DNA of 64,000 nucleotides from Psychrobacillus sp. FSL K6-2836 (GCF_038003085.1 NZ_JBBOOM010000001.1:1736001-1800000); one strand, 5' to 3'. Shown: positions 16,866 to 26,280, counted from the stretch's first letter. The notes: generated by a model not told the origin, from the sequence alone. A program made the numbers and translations.

Positions 16866-17970
16866 TACATCGGGATTGGTTAAATCTAGCTACCCTTCGG
16901 AAGATATCACTTTTTTACTTAAGGATTTATCGGATGTTCAGATTGAGTCCTCTGTAGAGACTAGAGAACATCTATTTCAATCAGGTGGTCACTACTCCGA
17001 ATCTCTGCCAATTGAAAATCGACCAACGTCTGAATATACGGAGTTATATGAACAAGCTCTGGTTGACTCGGCAGATCATATAGCACAATTAGTTGGGGTA
17101 TTATGTAGAAGGGTTAGACGATTCTCAGATTCTGATGATGTCGTCCTGGTTTCTCTTGCACGAGCAGGAAGTCCAATTGGGATATTAATGAAACGATACG
17201 CGAAAAAATATCTGAAACTTAATTGGCCACACTTTAGTATATCTATACTAAGAGGAAAAGGAATCGACGAGAAGGCTGTTCGCACTATTAGAGAGCTGCA
17301 TCCAACAAGCCACCTTCAATTCGTTGATGGTTGGACAGGAAAAGGAGCTATACAAAACGAGCTTACTAAGTCCATTCAAAAGTTAAATGCAGCTTATGAG
17401 CTTAACTTAAATGATGACCTAGCCGTTTTAACCGATCCAGGCGAATGCGCCACATTATTTGCAACAAGAGAAGACTTTCTTATTCCAAACGCTTGCTTGA
17501 ACTCAACAGTGTCGGGATTAGTTAGTCGAACTGTACTAAATAATGACTTTCAAGATGCCGATGATTACCACGGGGCTAAGTATTACGCCAATCTTGAGGA
17601 AGTGGATGTATCCAACGAATTTATCGAAAATATATCCAGGAGATTTCAAGAGCAGGAGCCGGTTATAAAAAAACTTATAGAAAAGTTTCCAATCACAAAC
17701 GAACGAACTTGGAGAGGCATGCAGGAAGTGGAATCCATTGCCCGTAAGTTTTATAAAACTGCTGATATTAGTAAAGTAAAGCCAAGTGTTGGAGAAACGA
17801 CTAGAGTGCTATTAAGAAGAAAGCCTTTTAAAATATTACTTAGTGATGATAAACACCCATCCCTACGTCATATCCTTCTATTATGCAAAGAAAAAAATAT
17901 TCCTACCGAAATTGTGCCTGGGCTCTTTTACCTTGCCATCGGACTGATAGAATCGGAGGATCGATTATGA
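16855..17970 (+). CDS. Phosphoribosyltransferase with C-terminal PELOTA-like RNA-binding domain (Ter module)
   Basis: The preferred start is the ATG at 16855 (371 aa), eight bases after AGAGG. It overlaps the previous gene by 11 bp and the next by the four bases ATGA. The first 300 residues are the PRTase_1 family (VLVSLARAGSPIGILM near residue 97; ISILRGKGIDEKAVRTI near 130; VDGWTGKGAIQNEL near 156). The last 65 residues (KPFKILLSDDKHPSLRHILL, then IPTEIVPGLFYLAIGLIE) match the PELOTA_1 domain. This PRTase-PELOTA fusion is a hallmark of Ter biosynthetic modules. Whether it modifies RNA or makes a soluble nucleoside-like compound is not known. Confidence 0.86.
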   Translation: MSINTSGLVKSSYPSEDITFLLKDLSDVQIESSVETREHLFQSGGHYSESLPIENRPTSEYTELYEQALVDSADHIAQLVGVLCRRVRRFSDSDDVVLVSLARAGSPIGILMKRYAKKYLKLNWPHFSISILRGKGIDEKAVRTIRELHPTSHLQFVDGWTGKGAIQNELTKSIQKLNAAYELNLNDDLAVLTDPGECATLFATREDFLIPNACLNSTVSGLVSRTVLNNDFQDADDYHGAKYYANLEEVDVSNEFIENISRRFQEQEPVIKKLIEKFPITNERTWRGMQEVESIARKFYKTADISKVKPSVGETTRVLLRRKPFKILLSDDKHPSLRHILLLCKEKNIPTEIVPGLFYLAIGLIESEDRL

Positions 17971-18773
17971 CAATCCTATTTGCTAGTGATCTAGATCGAA
18001 CACTTATATATAGTAAAAATTCAAGAGGCAAGGAAGTTAGTGAACAGGATTTTGCAGCTGTAGAATGGATAAACGAAAAACCAACTGCATTTATGACCAA
18101 TAAAGGTCTTCAACTGTTTCAACATATCTCCCCCTCTATAACCTTTTTGCCAGTAACAACAAGAACAGCTGAGCAATACAATCGAATTACAGGGTTATTT
18201 CATATAGCAGAAAAACCCAAATATGCAATTGTATCAAACGGCGCAGTCATTTTGGAGGACGGCAAAGTACTTACAGAATGGTCAGATAAAGTGATCGCAC
18301 AGATGCAGCAGGATCGTACCTCTATAGAACATGTACTTCCTCAACTGGATGCATATACAAAAAACAAATTTGTCCTGAAAGTTATGCAAGCAGAATCATG
18401 GTTTGTATACTTAATCATTGATGAAGATGCATTTTCAGTCGAGGATTTTGAATATCTTTCTCAAATTTTTTATCAGCAAGGGTTCACTCTTTCCCACCAG
18501 GGGAGAAAAGTGTATATCATGCCTACCTGCATAAACAAATCGACTGCTCTTCAATTTGTTAAAGAGCGTGTTGCGGCAACTACAGTCATTGCCGCTGGGG
18601 ATTCCATGCTCGACTTCGATATGGTTTTAAATGCTAATCACGGCTTTATCCCTTCCCACGGCGAAGCGATTCATAAAGGCGGAAGTCTTCCCCCTCATGT
18701 CTCTATCACAAACCAAACTGGAGTATTAGCGGGAGAAGAAATATTAAAAAAGGTGAGCGATTATTTGTTATAA
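17967..18773 (+). CDS. HAD-superfamily phosphatase (Ter module)
   Basis: The start is the ATG at 17967 after CGGAGGA, overlapping the previous stop as ATGA; 268 aa. HAD motif I is FASDLDRTLIYS at residues 4-15. Motif II lies in FLPVTTRTAEQY, a lysine follows near residue 180, and motif IV is AAGDSMLDFDMV near residue 212. The cap resembles the Cof/sucrose-phosphate-phosphatase type. It is predicted to remove a phosphate from the product of the two PRTases. Cytoplasmic, co-translated with its neighbours. Confidence 0.9.
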   Translation: MTILFASDLDRTLIYSKNSRGKEVSEQDFAAVEWINEKPTAFMTNKGLQLFQHISPSITFLPVTTRTAEQYNRITGLFHIAEKPKYAIVSNGAVILEDGKVLTEWSDKVIAQMQQDRTSIEHVLPQLDAYTKNKFVLKVMQAESWFVYLIIDEDAFSVEDFEYLSQIFYQQGFTLSHQGRKVYIMPTCINKSTALQFVKERVAATTVIAAGDSMLDFDMVLNANHGFIPSHGEAIHKGGSLPPHVSITNQTGVLAGEEILKKVSDYLL

Positions 18774-18798
18774 TATGTATGAATAGGAGGGAAAGCCC

Positions 18799-20412
18799 AT
18801 GGTTAATTTAAATCCCATTAGGATGAAGTCGTGGGATTCATCTAATACAGGTATATGGTTGAAAGATTCTTTAGGAGACTCTTCGCAAGTAACAGTTGAC
18901 GGAGAGAACTTAACGTATCCTCAATTAGTTTGCCAGTATATTGGCATGTCCTTAGATGAAGATGAATATTTCTCGATTCTGCATACACAAGTCAATGATT
19001 CCTTAGGAAAGCTAAGCATCCTGACTGGTGCACTTAACAAAGAAATTTCTGCCGAGAAATTACGTGCCCTCAACCAACTCTTTGATTTGCATAGGAAAGA
19101 AAAAGGACTCTCTCCAAATCGGATGGTTGCCTTTCTTGATGGATATTCCTTACTGCCAAATATGAAAGATTTAGGTTTAAATAGACGAATTAGAACAGTC
19201 CTAATAGATTTACTAAAGAAGCTACAAAATAGCTACAAAGAAGGTACACTTCACCATGAATATCGTCGTATTACCACTGATCTTGTTAAGTGGATTTTCA
19301 ATCACGTAGAACCTGCACTAGAAAAAATAAATTTCGAACAAGGTCTTCCTGCATTTCTTTGGTACGGCAGTGCAACACCCAGCGAAAAATGGTTTCTAAC
19401 ATATCTAGCCGACATCGGACTCCATGTAGTTATTTTCAATCCAAGTGATGAACCATGGCCAAAAAGTCTACTGGCAATTACGGATGAGCTTAGTTTCCGT
19501 TTCCCAAAGGTATCCCAAGATATAAAACCATTGCCAGATGAGATGCCAAAAATTGCAGGGACTGTTGCATTTAAGGCAACCCAAGAAATTAACGAGCTTT
19601 TACACCATGAGGATTCAGGGCTTTACAAGCCATTTCAATTTAAATCTTATTCGATAAACTCTATCCGCTTGAAAACTACAGAGGATGAGGCATTCTTAAT
19701 TTCTAAAGAAAGAGCAATGATTCGTCCTCACTTCCAGGTTAGTAGCCAACAGGTAACAATTCCTGTAGTTTTCGCAAAACTGTTAGGTATAGACAAAAAC
19801 AGAAAGCGCTTCTGGAATAATGTCCATTCGTTAACAGAACGAGATGATACGCAGGTAATTCGCCAGTTCCCTTTCACAAAAGAACAAAAAACGAATCAGC
19901 TGTTTCATTATAGAGATGCTTTAAAAGCGGACGGAATGTTGGACCCAGAAAAAATGAAAGCTGCCAATTGGTGGACATATGATAAGCTTCCACTGGGGAC
20001 GCAAACTGTAATCGGTGAGACAATCGCCAAACATGTTAACGAACCGATACTCATTCGACAGTCCAACGAAACGATGGAAGATTTACAATTATACGCATTT
20101 GCACAATCTATGGTTTTACCTGATTTTGTTATACGGCTTTTACAAACATTCGATTATCCTCAATTTGTTCCAACTATATTTATTTATAACGAGGAGAAAG
20201 GTCCTGAACTATCAAGATCTGACGCCAACTCCTTATGTATGATGCATCATTTAGGATTAGATATCATTATAGTAAATCCTAAAGGCCATCTTGATATAGA
20301 AAAATGGGTACAAGAAGGCACTTTTGATATACACTGGATGGACGATCGAAGCTTCAATGACCCTTTTAAAGAACCTAGTGTAGTTCAGAAAATTTTCAAG
20401 AAATTTCTATAG
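18799..20412 (+). CDS. yceG: YceG-like component of the Ter biosynthetic module
   Basis: The protein has 537 aa, the same size class as B. subtilis YceG. It shows WDSSNTGIWLKDSL near residue 12 and FLWYGSATPSEKWFLTYLADIG near 190. FNPSDEPWPKSLLA and a C-terminal IIVNPKGHLDIEKW follow. YceG_bac proteins occur only with TerD/TelA genes and are listed as a putative component of the biosynthetic module; no activity is proven. GGAGGGAAAG precedes the ATG, with 25 bp from the HAD gene and 17 bp to telA. No membrane segment is seen. Confidence 0.85.
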   Translation: MVNLNPIRMKSWDSSNTGIWLKDSLGDSSQVTVDGENLTYPQLVCQYIGMSLDEDEYFSILHTQVNDSLGKLSILTGALNKEISAEKLRALNQLFDLHRKEKGLSPNRMVAFLDGYSLLPNMKDLGLNRRIRTVLIDLLKKLQNSYKEGTLHHEYRRITTDLVKWIFNHVEPALEKINFEQGLPAFLWYGSATPSEKWFLTYLADIGLHVVIFNPSDEPWPKSLLAITDELSFRFPKVSQDIKPLPDEMPKIAGTVAFKATQEINELLHHEDSGLYKPFQFKSYSINSIRLKTTEDEAFLISKERAMIRPHFQVSSQQVTIPVVFAKLLGIDKNRKRFWNNVHSLTERDDTQVIRQFPFTKEQKTNQLFHYRDALKADGMLDPEKMKAANWWTYDKLPLGTQTVIGETIAKHVNEPILIRQSNETMEDLQLYAFAQSMVLPDFVIRLLQTFDYPQFVPTIFIYNEEKGPELSRSDANSLCMMHHLGLDIIIVNPKGHLDIEKWVQEGTFDIHWMDDRSFNDPFKEPSVVQKIFKKFL

Positions 20413-20429
20413 AAATAGGGGGAGAAAAC

Positions 20430-21506
20430 ATGGAATTACAAAAGTTAGAAATCGAGCAGCAAGAACAAATGATGGAAGAAAGTAATGATTTAAAAGCACA
20501 GCTGAAACGTGATCCACAAGTATTGCAGTTAGTCGCAAAAATTGACCCCAAAAATCAGGTTGGGCTATTAGAATTTGGTCGTGAACCAGCAGATGAAATT
20601 TCCAAGTTTACAGGACAAATTTTAAGCACCATTAAGTCTAGTAGCATGGAAGAATCCAGCGAACTATTAAAACAACTAGGCAAGATTATGGATAAATTCG
20701 ATAAAAAAGACTTTGTTGCAAAGCCCTCTATCTTCGGTAAAATCTTTAAACAAGGTGAGAAATTAATCGAAAAGCTATTCAATAAATATCAAACAATGGG
20801 TGGCGAAATCGATAAGGTATTTGTTGAGATAACAAAGTACGAGACAGAAATGAAAAAATCTACTGTTACATTAGAGGATTTGTACGACAAAAACTTCAAC
20901 TACTTTATGGAATTAGAAAAGTATATTGTAGCTGGTGAGTTAAAGGTCAATCAGTTAAGACAACTCGTGCCTAACCTACAGCAAAAAGCTGAAAATGGTG
21001 ATCAATTAGTACTAATGGAACTAAACTCACTTCAAAATGCGATTGAGCTACTCGATCAACGTATTTATGATCTGGAAATGGCTAAACAGGTATCCTATCA
21101 ATCAGCACCACAAATTAGAATGCTGCAACGAGGTAATACAAAATTAATCGGTAAGATAAACTCAGCATTTGTAACAACTATCCCTATTTTTAAAACAGGA
21201 CTTATCAATGCAATATCCGCAAAAAGACAAAATCTTGTTGCACAATCTATGAGCGAGCTAGATCGTAGAACGAACGAGATGTTACTTCGTAATGCTAATG
21301 ATATATCGAAGCAAAGTGTGGATATCGCCAGAATGTCAGGTCAGCCTAGTATTAAAATCGAAACAATTGAGCAAACATGGGATACGATTATGCGTGGGAT
21401 GAACGAAACAAAAGCTATTGAAGAAGAAAATCGTAAAATGAGAGAACAAGGTCGTCTTCGTTTGGAAGAATTGCAAAAGAAATATGAGGATGGTCAAAGA
21501 AAGTAA
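20430..21506 (+). CDS. yceH: TelA/KlaA toxic-anion resistance protein (YceH-like)
   Basis: This 358-aa, almost wholly helical protein belongs to the TelA family (PF05816). Visible family blocks are VGLLEFGREPADEISKFTGQIL (residues 42-63), FVEITKYETEMKKSTVTLEDL (about 131), YIVAGELKVNQLRQLVPNL (about 165) and TTIPIFKTGLINAISAKRQ (about 250). TelA proteins confer tellurite and other toxic-anion resistance, and in Bacillus are tied to envelope stress and lantibiotic tolerance. The mechanism is unknown. GGGGGAG precedes the ATG. Coiled-coil propensity is high near both ends. Confidence 0.92.
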   Translation: MELQKLEIEQQEQMMEESNDLKAQLKRDPQVLQLVAKIDPKNQVGLLEFGREPADEISKFTGQILSTIKSSSMEESSELLKQLGKIMDKFDKKDFVAKPSIFGKIFKQGEKLIEKLFNKYQTMGGEIDKVFVEITKYETEMKKSTVTLEDLYDKNFNYFMELEKYIVAGELKVNQLRQLVPNLQQKAENGDQLVLMELNSLQNAIELLDQRIYDLEMAKQVSYQSAPQIRMLQRGNTKLIGKINSAFVTTIPIFKTGLINAISAKRQNLVAQSMSELDRRTNEMLLRNANDISKQSVDIARMSGQPSIKIETIEQTWDTIMRGMNETKAIEEENRKMREQGRLRLEELQKKYEDGQRK

Positions 21507-21534
21507 TTTTAAAAATGGATGAGGGGGAAACAAA

Positions 21535-22113
21535 ATGTCAGTTATTAACCTATCAAAAGGACAAAAGATTGATTTAACGAAAACGAATCCAGGATTAAAG
21601 AATGTCTTAGTTGGACTGGGCTGGGATACGAATAGATATAGCGGCGGAGAAGATTTCGATTTAGATGCTTCAGCTTTTATCGTAGATGGTAACGGAAAAG
21701 CCTTCAATGAAAAAAGCTTTATCTTTTATAATAACCTCCAAAGCGAGGAGGGTTCAGTTATCCACACTGGGGATAACCGTACTGGAGATGGTGACGGCGA
21801 TGACGAACAACTGCTCGTTAAGTTACCACTTGTTCCAAGCATTGTTCAAAAAGTTGTTTTTACTGTAACCATTCACGATGCAGACCAACGAAAACAAAAT
21901 TTCGGTCAAGTTTCAAACGCTTTTATACGAATAGTGAACGAAGATACAAATGAAGAAATTGTGCGATACGACTTAGGGGAAGACTTTTCAATAGAAACAG
22001 CACTTGTAGTAGGGGAAATTTATAGGCACAACAATGAATGGAAATTTAATGCAATTGGTAGTGGGTTCCAAGGCGGATTAGCATCACTAATTACTGAATT
22101 TGGATTGAGCTAA
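21535..22113 (+). CDS. TerD family stress protein, third copy
   Basis: A 192-aa canonical Ter[54 protein letters not shown], and the same C-terminal [20 protein letters not shown]. It is very close to the second copy. GAGGGGGAAAC lies before the ATG. It lies between telA and terC. In B. subtilis all three terD genes precede terC, so here one copy sits on the other side of the biosynthetic genes. Confidence 0.95.
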   Translation: MSVINLSKGQKIDLTKTNPGLKNVLVGLGWDTNRYSGGEDFDLDASAFIVDGNGKAFNEKSFIFYNNLQSEEGSVIHTGDNRTGDGDGDDEQLLVKLPLVPSIVQKVVFTVTIHDADQRKQNFGQVSNAFIRIVNEDTNEEIVRYDLGEDFSIETALVVGEIYRHNNEWKFNAIGSGFQGGLASLITEFGLS

Positions 22114-22145
22114 CCTGATTTTAACTGAGGGGAAATTGAAGATTA

Positions 22146-22901
22146 ATGGATATAATTAACGGTTTTATCGATACGTACGCAATGTTTTTTGATTGGGACA
22201 TGTGGGCCGAAGTTTTAACCGATCCAGTAAGTTGGGGGTTAATCGGTACGCTAGTTGTCTTAGAAGGACTTCTTTCAGCAGATAACGCGCTTGTTTTAGC
22301 TGTTATGGTAAAACACTTACCTGAAAAGCAACGTAAAAAGGCATTATTCTACGGATTACTAGGTGCTTACGTTTTTAGATTTATAGCAATTGGAATAGGT
22401 GTCTTCCTCATCAAACTTTGGTGGGTAAAAGTAATCGGTGCTCTTTATCTTGCATATTTGGCGATCAAATACTTCATGGATAAACGAGCTGGAACAGAGG
22501 AAGAAATCGTTGAAGGTGTAAATAAGACGGGATTACTTATTCGACTTTTCGGTACTTTCTGGGGTACAGTAGTGGCAGTTGAAATGATGGACATAGCATT
22601 CTCTGTTGATAGTGTATTGGCGGCTTTCGGCATTAGTGATCAAGTATGGGTATTATTGCTTGGTGGGATGCTTGGGGTTCTGATGATGCGTGGGATTGCA
22701 GGGATATTCATTAAACTAATTGACCGTATTCCTGAATTGGAAACTAGTGCGTACGTGTTAATATTAATCATTGCAGCGAAAATGATGTTAGGTGTATTTG
22801 GCATTCATATTAGCCATTATGTCTTCTTCACGATTCTGGTTGTTACGTTTGTAGCGACTTTCGTGATTCACTATATGCGTAAAAGCCAAACAGCAAAATA
22901 G
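22146..22901 (+). CDS. yceF: TerC family integral membrane protein (YceF-like)
   Basis: The 251-aa protein has seven to eight transmembrane segments. The two membrane-embedded acidic motifs of TerC are present: LEGLLSADNALVLAVM (about residues 38-53) and EMMDIAFSVDSVLAAFG (about 146-162). TerC proteins sit in the cytoplasmic membrane and take part in tellurite resistance and in metal (manganese) loading or efflux linked to exoenzyme folding. GAGGGGA precedes the ATG. It is the last gene of the stress operon, closed by the terminator at 22919. Confidence 0.94.
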   Translation: MDIINGFIDTYAMFFDWDMWAEVLTDPVSWGLIGTLVVLEGLLSADNALVLAVMVKHLPEKQRKKALFYGLLGAYVFRFIAIGIGVFLIKLWWVKVIGALYLAYLAIKYFMDKRAGTEEEIVEGVNKTGLLIRLFGTFWGTVVAVEMMDIAFSVDSVLAAFGISDQVWVLLLGGMLGVLMMRGIAGIFIKLIDRIPELETSAYVLILIIAAKMMLGVFGIHISHYVFFTILVVTFVATFVIHYMRKSQTAK

Positions 22902-22918
22902 TTTCTCCTAATTAGTGT

Positions 22919-22948
22919 CCGAGTGTGTAGCAACACTCGGGTTTTTTT
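22919..22948 (+). terminator. Terminator of the Ter stress operon
   Basis: An 8-bp stem CCGAGTGT / ACACTCGG (22919-22926 with 22933-22940), then GTTTTTTT. Confidence 0.9.
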
Positions 22949-23035
22949 CAAAAGACAGGAAAGTATTTGTAGAAGTGCGACAGAGCAGACAAAAGTACTT
23001 CGAAAACAATAGTAACAGTTTTCGAACTTAAAGTA

Positions 23036-23061
23036 CCGGGCATCATTTTGCCCGGTTTTTC
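23036..23061 (+). terminator. Second terminator-like hairpin after terC
   Basis: CCGGGCA and TGCCCGG form a stem followed by TTTTTC. Directly upstream (about 22995-23036) the sequence CGAAAAC...GTTTTCG flanked by GTACTT and AAAGTAC can make another long hairpin. Confidence 0.75.
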
Positions 23062-23135
23062 TTATATATTTTCAGGGTTCAGCTTCTATTCATATTCTTA
23101 TCGAAGAGGGTAACAGTTTTGTTAATTACTTAGAT

Positions 23136-24047
23136 CTACGATGAAGTAAATTGACCACCGTTTACATGAAGTGTCTGTCCAGTCACAAAACGGGAATCAT
23201 CTGAAGCTAGATACACAAACGTTGGAGCTACCTCAAAAGGTTGACCTTGACGTTGCATAGGATTGCCTGCTTGCGTAACTTCATCCGCTGAAAAACTTGC
23301 CGGTATTAGTGGTGTCCATATCCTTCCAGGTGCTATAGCATTTACCCGAATACCTTTACTAACCAAACTATTGGCAAGTGCACGTGTAAAACCGATAATT
23401 GCACCTTTTGTTGCAGTATAATCAATTAGTTGTTCATTGCCATCAAATGCAACAACGGAGGAGGTATTAATAATGGAACTACCAGCTTTTAAATGCGGTA
23501 GTGCAGCACGCGTTGTATAGAAATGAGAATAGATATTTACTTTAAACGTATCGTCGAATTGCTCATCAGTGATATCAAGTAAACTTAGTTGTTGAAACTG
23601 AATTCCAACGTGATTACAAAGAATATCAAGCTGCCCGAATACTTGGATTGTCGCTTCCACTATATCGGCACATTGCTTTTTTTCTCGCAAATCTCCAGCA
23701 AGTAATAAACAACGTTGCCCAAGTTCTTCTACTCTTTTCTTTGTACGGCTTGCATCATCATGTTCATCTAAGTAAGAAATTGCTATATTTGCCCCTTCTT
23801 TCGCAAAGGCAATAGCTGCTGCAGCTCCTATCCCACTATCACCACCTGTAATGAGTGCAACTTTTCCTTTTAGTTTGTTACTTCCTTCGTAATTCGGGTT
23901 TTCAATAATTGGACGTGGATTCATCAAACCTTCTACACCTGGTTGTCTTAGTTGACGTTGTTCTGGCACAGTGATCGGAACATCTTCATATCTCGTAATT
24001 TTCCCATAGTTCGGATACATTGGATAGATTTCATTATTGTAGGGCAT
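23136..24047 (-). CDS. SDR-family oxidoreductase (YdaD/YhxC-like)
   Basis: A 303-aa classical short-chain dehydrogenase with a 55-residue N-terminal extension. [10 protein letters not shown] at about residues 67-76 is the TGxxxGIG cofactor site; NTSSVVAF carries the catalytic serine; YTATK near 212 is the YxxxK motif. The APGRIWTPL segment follows. The extended N-terminus ([20 protein letters not shown]) is the form seen in Bacillus general-stress SDRs such as YdaD and YhxC. NAD(P)-dependent oxidation or reduction of an unknown substrate is likely. AGGAGG lies 12 bases before the ATG. No sigma-B match was found upstream, although related genes often have one. Confidence 0.9.
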   Translation of the reverse strand: MPYNNEIYPMYPNYGKITRYEDVPITVPEQRQLRQPGVEGLMNPRPIIENPNYEGSNKLKGKVALITGGDSGIGAAAAIAFAKEGANIAISYLDEHDDASRTKKRVEELGQRCLLLAGDLREKKQCADIVEATIQVFGQLDILCNHVGIQFQQLSLLDITDEQFDDTFKVNIYSHFYTTRAALPHLKAGSSIINTSSVVAFDGNEQLIDYTATKGAIIGFTRALANSLVSKGIRVNAIAPGRIWTPLIPASFSADEVTQAGNPMQRQGQPFEVAPTFVYLASDDSRFVTGQTLHVNGGQFTSS

Positions 24048-24198
24048 CGTAATCGTAATCCTCCTAAATGTATTAGTCGAATTATCATATGTCCCTCTTA
24101 CAACTAAGGTGAATATTTATGAATGATCTTAGGACGTTCCCATTGTATAACATGCCGAATAGATTAAGTAAGCATTAAAATTACTGGGAGGTTACATC

Positions 24199-24372
24199 AT
24201 GCATAATTTAGCACTCAATAGACAAGTAGAAATACTATTAATCAATCATTCTAAGGAACAGGTTAAGGTTTTGTATAACTCCAATTCTAGCCCATTTTTG
24301 CTACCTAAAATTGGGATACGTCCCCCTTTTTTCTATAATCCAAGATATGAACAGTATTACCCTATTATCTAA
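24199..24372 (+). CDS. Small ORF, 57 aa, unknown
   Basis: ATG at 24199 follows GGGAGGT with good spacing and the frame stays open for 57 codons before TAA. The product starts MHNLALNRQVEILLINHSKE and ends in an aromatic/proline-rich tail (RPPFFYNPRYEQYYP). It is followed by a proper terminator at 24399, so it is a complete transcription unit between the SDR and P450 genes. I do not recognise it. It has no signal peptide and no cysteine. Confidence 0.6.
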   Translation: MHNLALNRQVEILLINHSKEQVKVLYNSNSSPFLLPKIGIRPPFFYNPRYEQYYPII

Positions 24373-24398
24373 CAGTGTATCATTATCGATTAACTTTT

Positions 24399-24442
24399 AG
24401 GCTGGTCGCAACAGATTTTACCGTTACATCCAGCCTTTTTTT
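24399..24442 (+). terminator. Terminator of the 57-aa ORF
   Basis: AGGCTGG at 24399-24405 pairs with CCAGCCT ending at 24436, followed by six Ts. The spacing also allows use by the convergent P450 gene. Confidence 0.75.
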
Positions 24443-24452
24443 ACCGTTTATA

Positions 24453-25712
24453 TTACATTATTTTTTTGATATCCGTTAAGATTATCCCACTCTTCGGGAT
24501 ACTTGGCATACTAACCAAACTATAACTCAAGTCTTGCTCTGGAAGCTGATATATTAGGTGATTTACTAAAAACTTGAGCGATACTTCCATTATTTCAATG
24601 GTCACAAATTCCCCTGCACAACGGTGACCCATCATATAATCTCCCCCACCCTGCGGGATGAAATCGAATGGACTATTATTCCACCCAGAGAACCTATATG
24701 GATTAAATAGATCTGGGTTATCCCACAATTCCGCATCATGATTTGTTCCATACAAATCAAGTAGCGTCAACGTTCCTTTCTTAAATGAATAACCCTCCCA
24801 AGTAAAATCTTTTCTTACTTTAGCTGCAGCCATTGGAAAGAAAGGATAGAAACGCCGTACTTCTTGAACAAACATTTGGAAATACTTCGCATCTGCAGTC
24901 TCGAGTTTTTCTTTTTGCTCAGGATAATGATGAATTGCTAATGCAGTAAAATTAATATAAATAGCAATCGCTACAATAGGCCTTATAATATTTACCACTT
25001 CAACAGCAGCTATTTCTTCCTCTAACCACTTACCTTCCAAATCTTTGTGCAAAGAGATTTCACGTAACGCAGTACCTTCAGGTGGGGTCAGATTCCCTTC
25101 CCTAACCTGATTAACCAAGCCCCCTATCCAATGCTCAACCTGCTTACGTGCATGTCTTCCTTTCCAATGCTGGGGTCCAAGAGCGGTTGGAGATTCAAAC
25201 AAAGCTGCTAGCTGCTCCGCTCGTTCTTTTACTTCCTCTTCCTTAATCGGAACTCCTCCCCACTCACATGCAATTCTACACATGATTTCTTTTGTCTCAT
25301 CATACAAAATGATCTGCTCCATCTGCTCCCACTTCTTTGCAGCAAATTGCCATTGCGTTTTTGTAATTTCATGTAAAGCTTCTAGGCTATTCTTCGTCAT
25401 TAATGACATAAACATCGACTTACGGTGGCGATGTGCCTCATCATCTAATGTTTGTACACCTTCCTCACCAAACAATGTCTTTTGCAAACGTTTAGGCGCT
25501 ACTCCATTTCGCATGAATTTCTCTTCATCATAAAACAATTCTGCTGCTTTTTCTCCACTCATACATATTGCGCTTTGTCCTAATAAACGAGTTTCGAATA
25601 CGTTGGAGGCAAAGCTCTTCTTTCTATTCGGAATGTACATATAACCTTCTCTTAACAAACTCAGACTATGGTCTAACCCTTCTTCACGAGGAATACTTTT
25701 AGTCATGTTCAT
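24453..25712 (-). CDS. Cytochrome P450 of the CYP152 (fatty-acid peroxygenase) type
   Basis: The protein is 419 aa, or 417 if the ATG at 25706 is used; AAAGG precedes both. The heme thiolate motif is [11 protein letters not shown] near residue 360. The ETR-like motif [12 protein letters not shown] is near 285. The I-helix has the Arg-Pro pair in [10 protein letters not shown] near 240 instead of an acid-alcohol pair, which is diagnostic of H2O2-using CYP152 peroxygenases such as P450-BSbeta (YbdT). It hydroxylates or decarboxylates free fatty acids with peroxide, needing no reductase partner, and none is nearby. A sigma-B-like promoter lies at 25746-25770, so it is probably a stress-induced enzyme. 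Confidence 0.92.
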   Translation of the reverse strand: MNMTKSIPREEGLDHSLSLLREGYMYIPNRKKSFASNVFETRLLGQSAICMSGEKAAELFYDEEKFMRNGVAPKRLQKTLFGEEGVQTLDDEAHRHRKSMFMSLMTKNSLEALHEITKTQWQFAAKKWEQMEQIILYDETKEIMCRIACEWGGVPIKEEEVKERAEQLAALFESPTALGPQHWKGRHARKQVEHWIGGLVNQVREGNLTPPEGTALREISLHKDLEGKWLEEEIAAVEVVNIIRPIVAIAIYINFTALAIHHYPEQKEKLETADAKYFQMFVQEVRRFYPFFPMAAAKVRKDFTWEGYSFKKGTLTLLDLYGTNHDAELWDNPDLFNPYRFSGWNNSPFDFIPQGGGDYMMGHRCAGEFVTIEIMEVSLKFLVNHLIYQLPEQDLSYSLVSMPSIPKSGIILTDIKKIM

Positions 25713-25745
25713 ACATCCTTTCCCTCTAAAACTTTCCTCATCATC

Positions 25746-25770
25746 TTTTCCCTATTGCATCTTATTAAAA
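25746..25770 (-). promoter_or_regulatory. Sigma-B-like promoter of the P450 gene
   Basis: On the minus strand GTTTTA (25770-25765) and GGGAAA (25751-25746) are spaced by 13 bp, against consensus GTTTAA-N12-14-GGGWAW. It lies 34 bp upstream of the ATG. Confidence 0.72.
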
Positions 25771-25811
25771 CTTAGTAATACAAATAGTTGGAACAGACAG
25801 TACCAAAATAT

Positions 25812-25846
25812 ATAAAACCCCATCCACTCGAATTGGATGGGGTTTG
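25812..25846 (-). terminator. Terminator of the Cys-rich protein gene
   Basis: AAACCCCATCCA and TGGATGGGGTTT form a 12-bp stem, followed on the minus strand by TTATATATTTTGG. It lies directly downstream of the Cys-rich gene. Confidence 0.8.
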
Positions 25847-25858
25847 CTAATTATTTAG

Positions 25859-26188
25859 TTATGCATTCATTTGACGACAAGCTTCAGCACATTTACGGCA
25901 AGCCTCTGCACAGCGCTTACAATGTTCATGGTCGTGTTTTGCACATTCTTCTGCACAATCCTCACAGATTCTGGCACATAAATCACAAATCTCTTTAACG
26001 AATGGACTATTACGAGTCATCGCTTGTACAGCATAACTACAAATATCAGCACATTCTCGGTCTAGCCTAATACAGCCTGCCATCATTTTCACATGCTCTT
26101 CATTTAGACAGGCTTGGAAACAATTATTACATGCCTCCAAACACTCTTGGCACGCTTTAATACATTCTTCATAGGACGACATTTGCAA
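25859..26188 (-). CDS. Cys-rich four-helix copper-storage-like protein (Csp/DUF326, YhjQ-like)
   Basis: Nineteen cysteines in about 107 residues are arranged in CxxC and CxxxC steps along four predicted helices (CIKACQECLEACNNC at the N-terminus, CKRCAEACRKCAEAC at the C-terminus). This is the pattern of Csp copper-storage proteins, whose cysteines point into a four-helix bundle and bind many Cu(I) ions. There is no signal or Tat peptide, so it is the cytosolic Csp3 type. I prefer the TTG at 26188: it lies seven bases after AGGAG, while the ATG at 26209 is before that site and the ATG at 26182 is 13 bases away. A sigma-B-like promoter lies at 26228-26252. It probably buffers copper or other soft metals during stress; the metal is inferred. 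Confidence 0.85.
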   Translation of the reverse strand: MQMSSYEECIKACQECLEACNNCFQACLNEEHVKMMAGCIRLDRECADICSYAVQAMTRNSPFVKEICDLCARICEDCAEECAKHDHEHCKRCAEACRKCAEACRQMNA

Positions 26189-26227
26189 AATAGATCTCCT
26201 CACTTTCATAAACTCACTTAGTTATAG

Positions 26228-26252
26228 ATTCCCTAAAACTAAGCAATTAAAC
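26228..26252 (-). promoter_or_regulatory. Sigma-B promoter of the Cys-rich gene
   Basis: On the minus strand GTTTAA (26252-26247) and GGGAAT (26233-26228) are separated by 13 bp, an exact consensus match. It overlaps the space just downstream of the nupC remnant. Confidence 0.82.
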
Positions 26253-26280
26253 GCGATTATAGAAAGTGAAGAAGTTATCC

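Noticed and set aside
24048-24198. Sigma-B promoter for the SDR gene
   Set aside because: GGGACA and GGGAAC occur on the minus strand, but no GTTT lies at the required distance.
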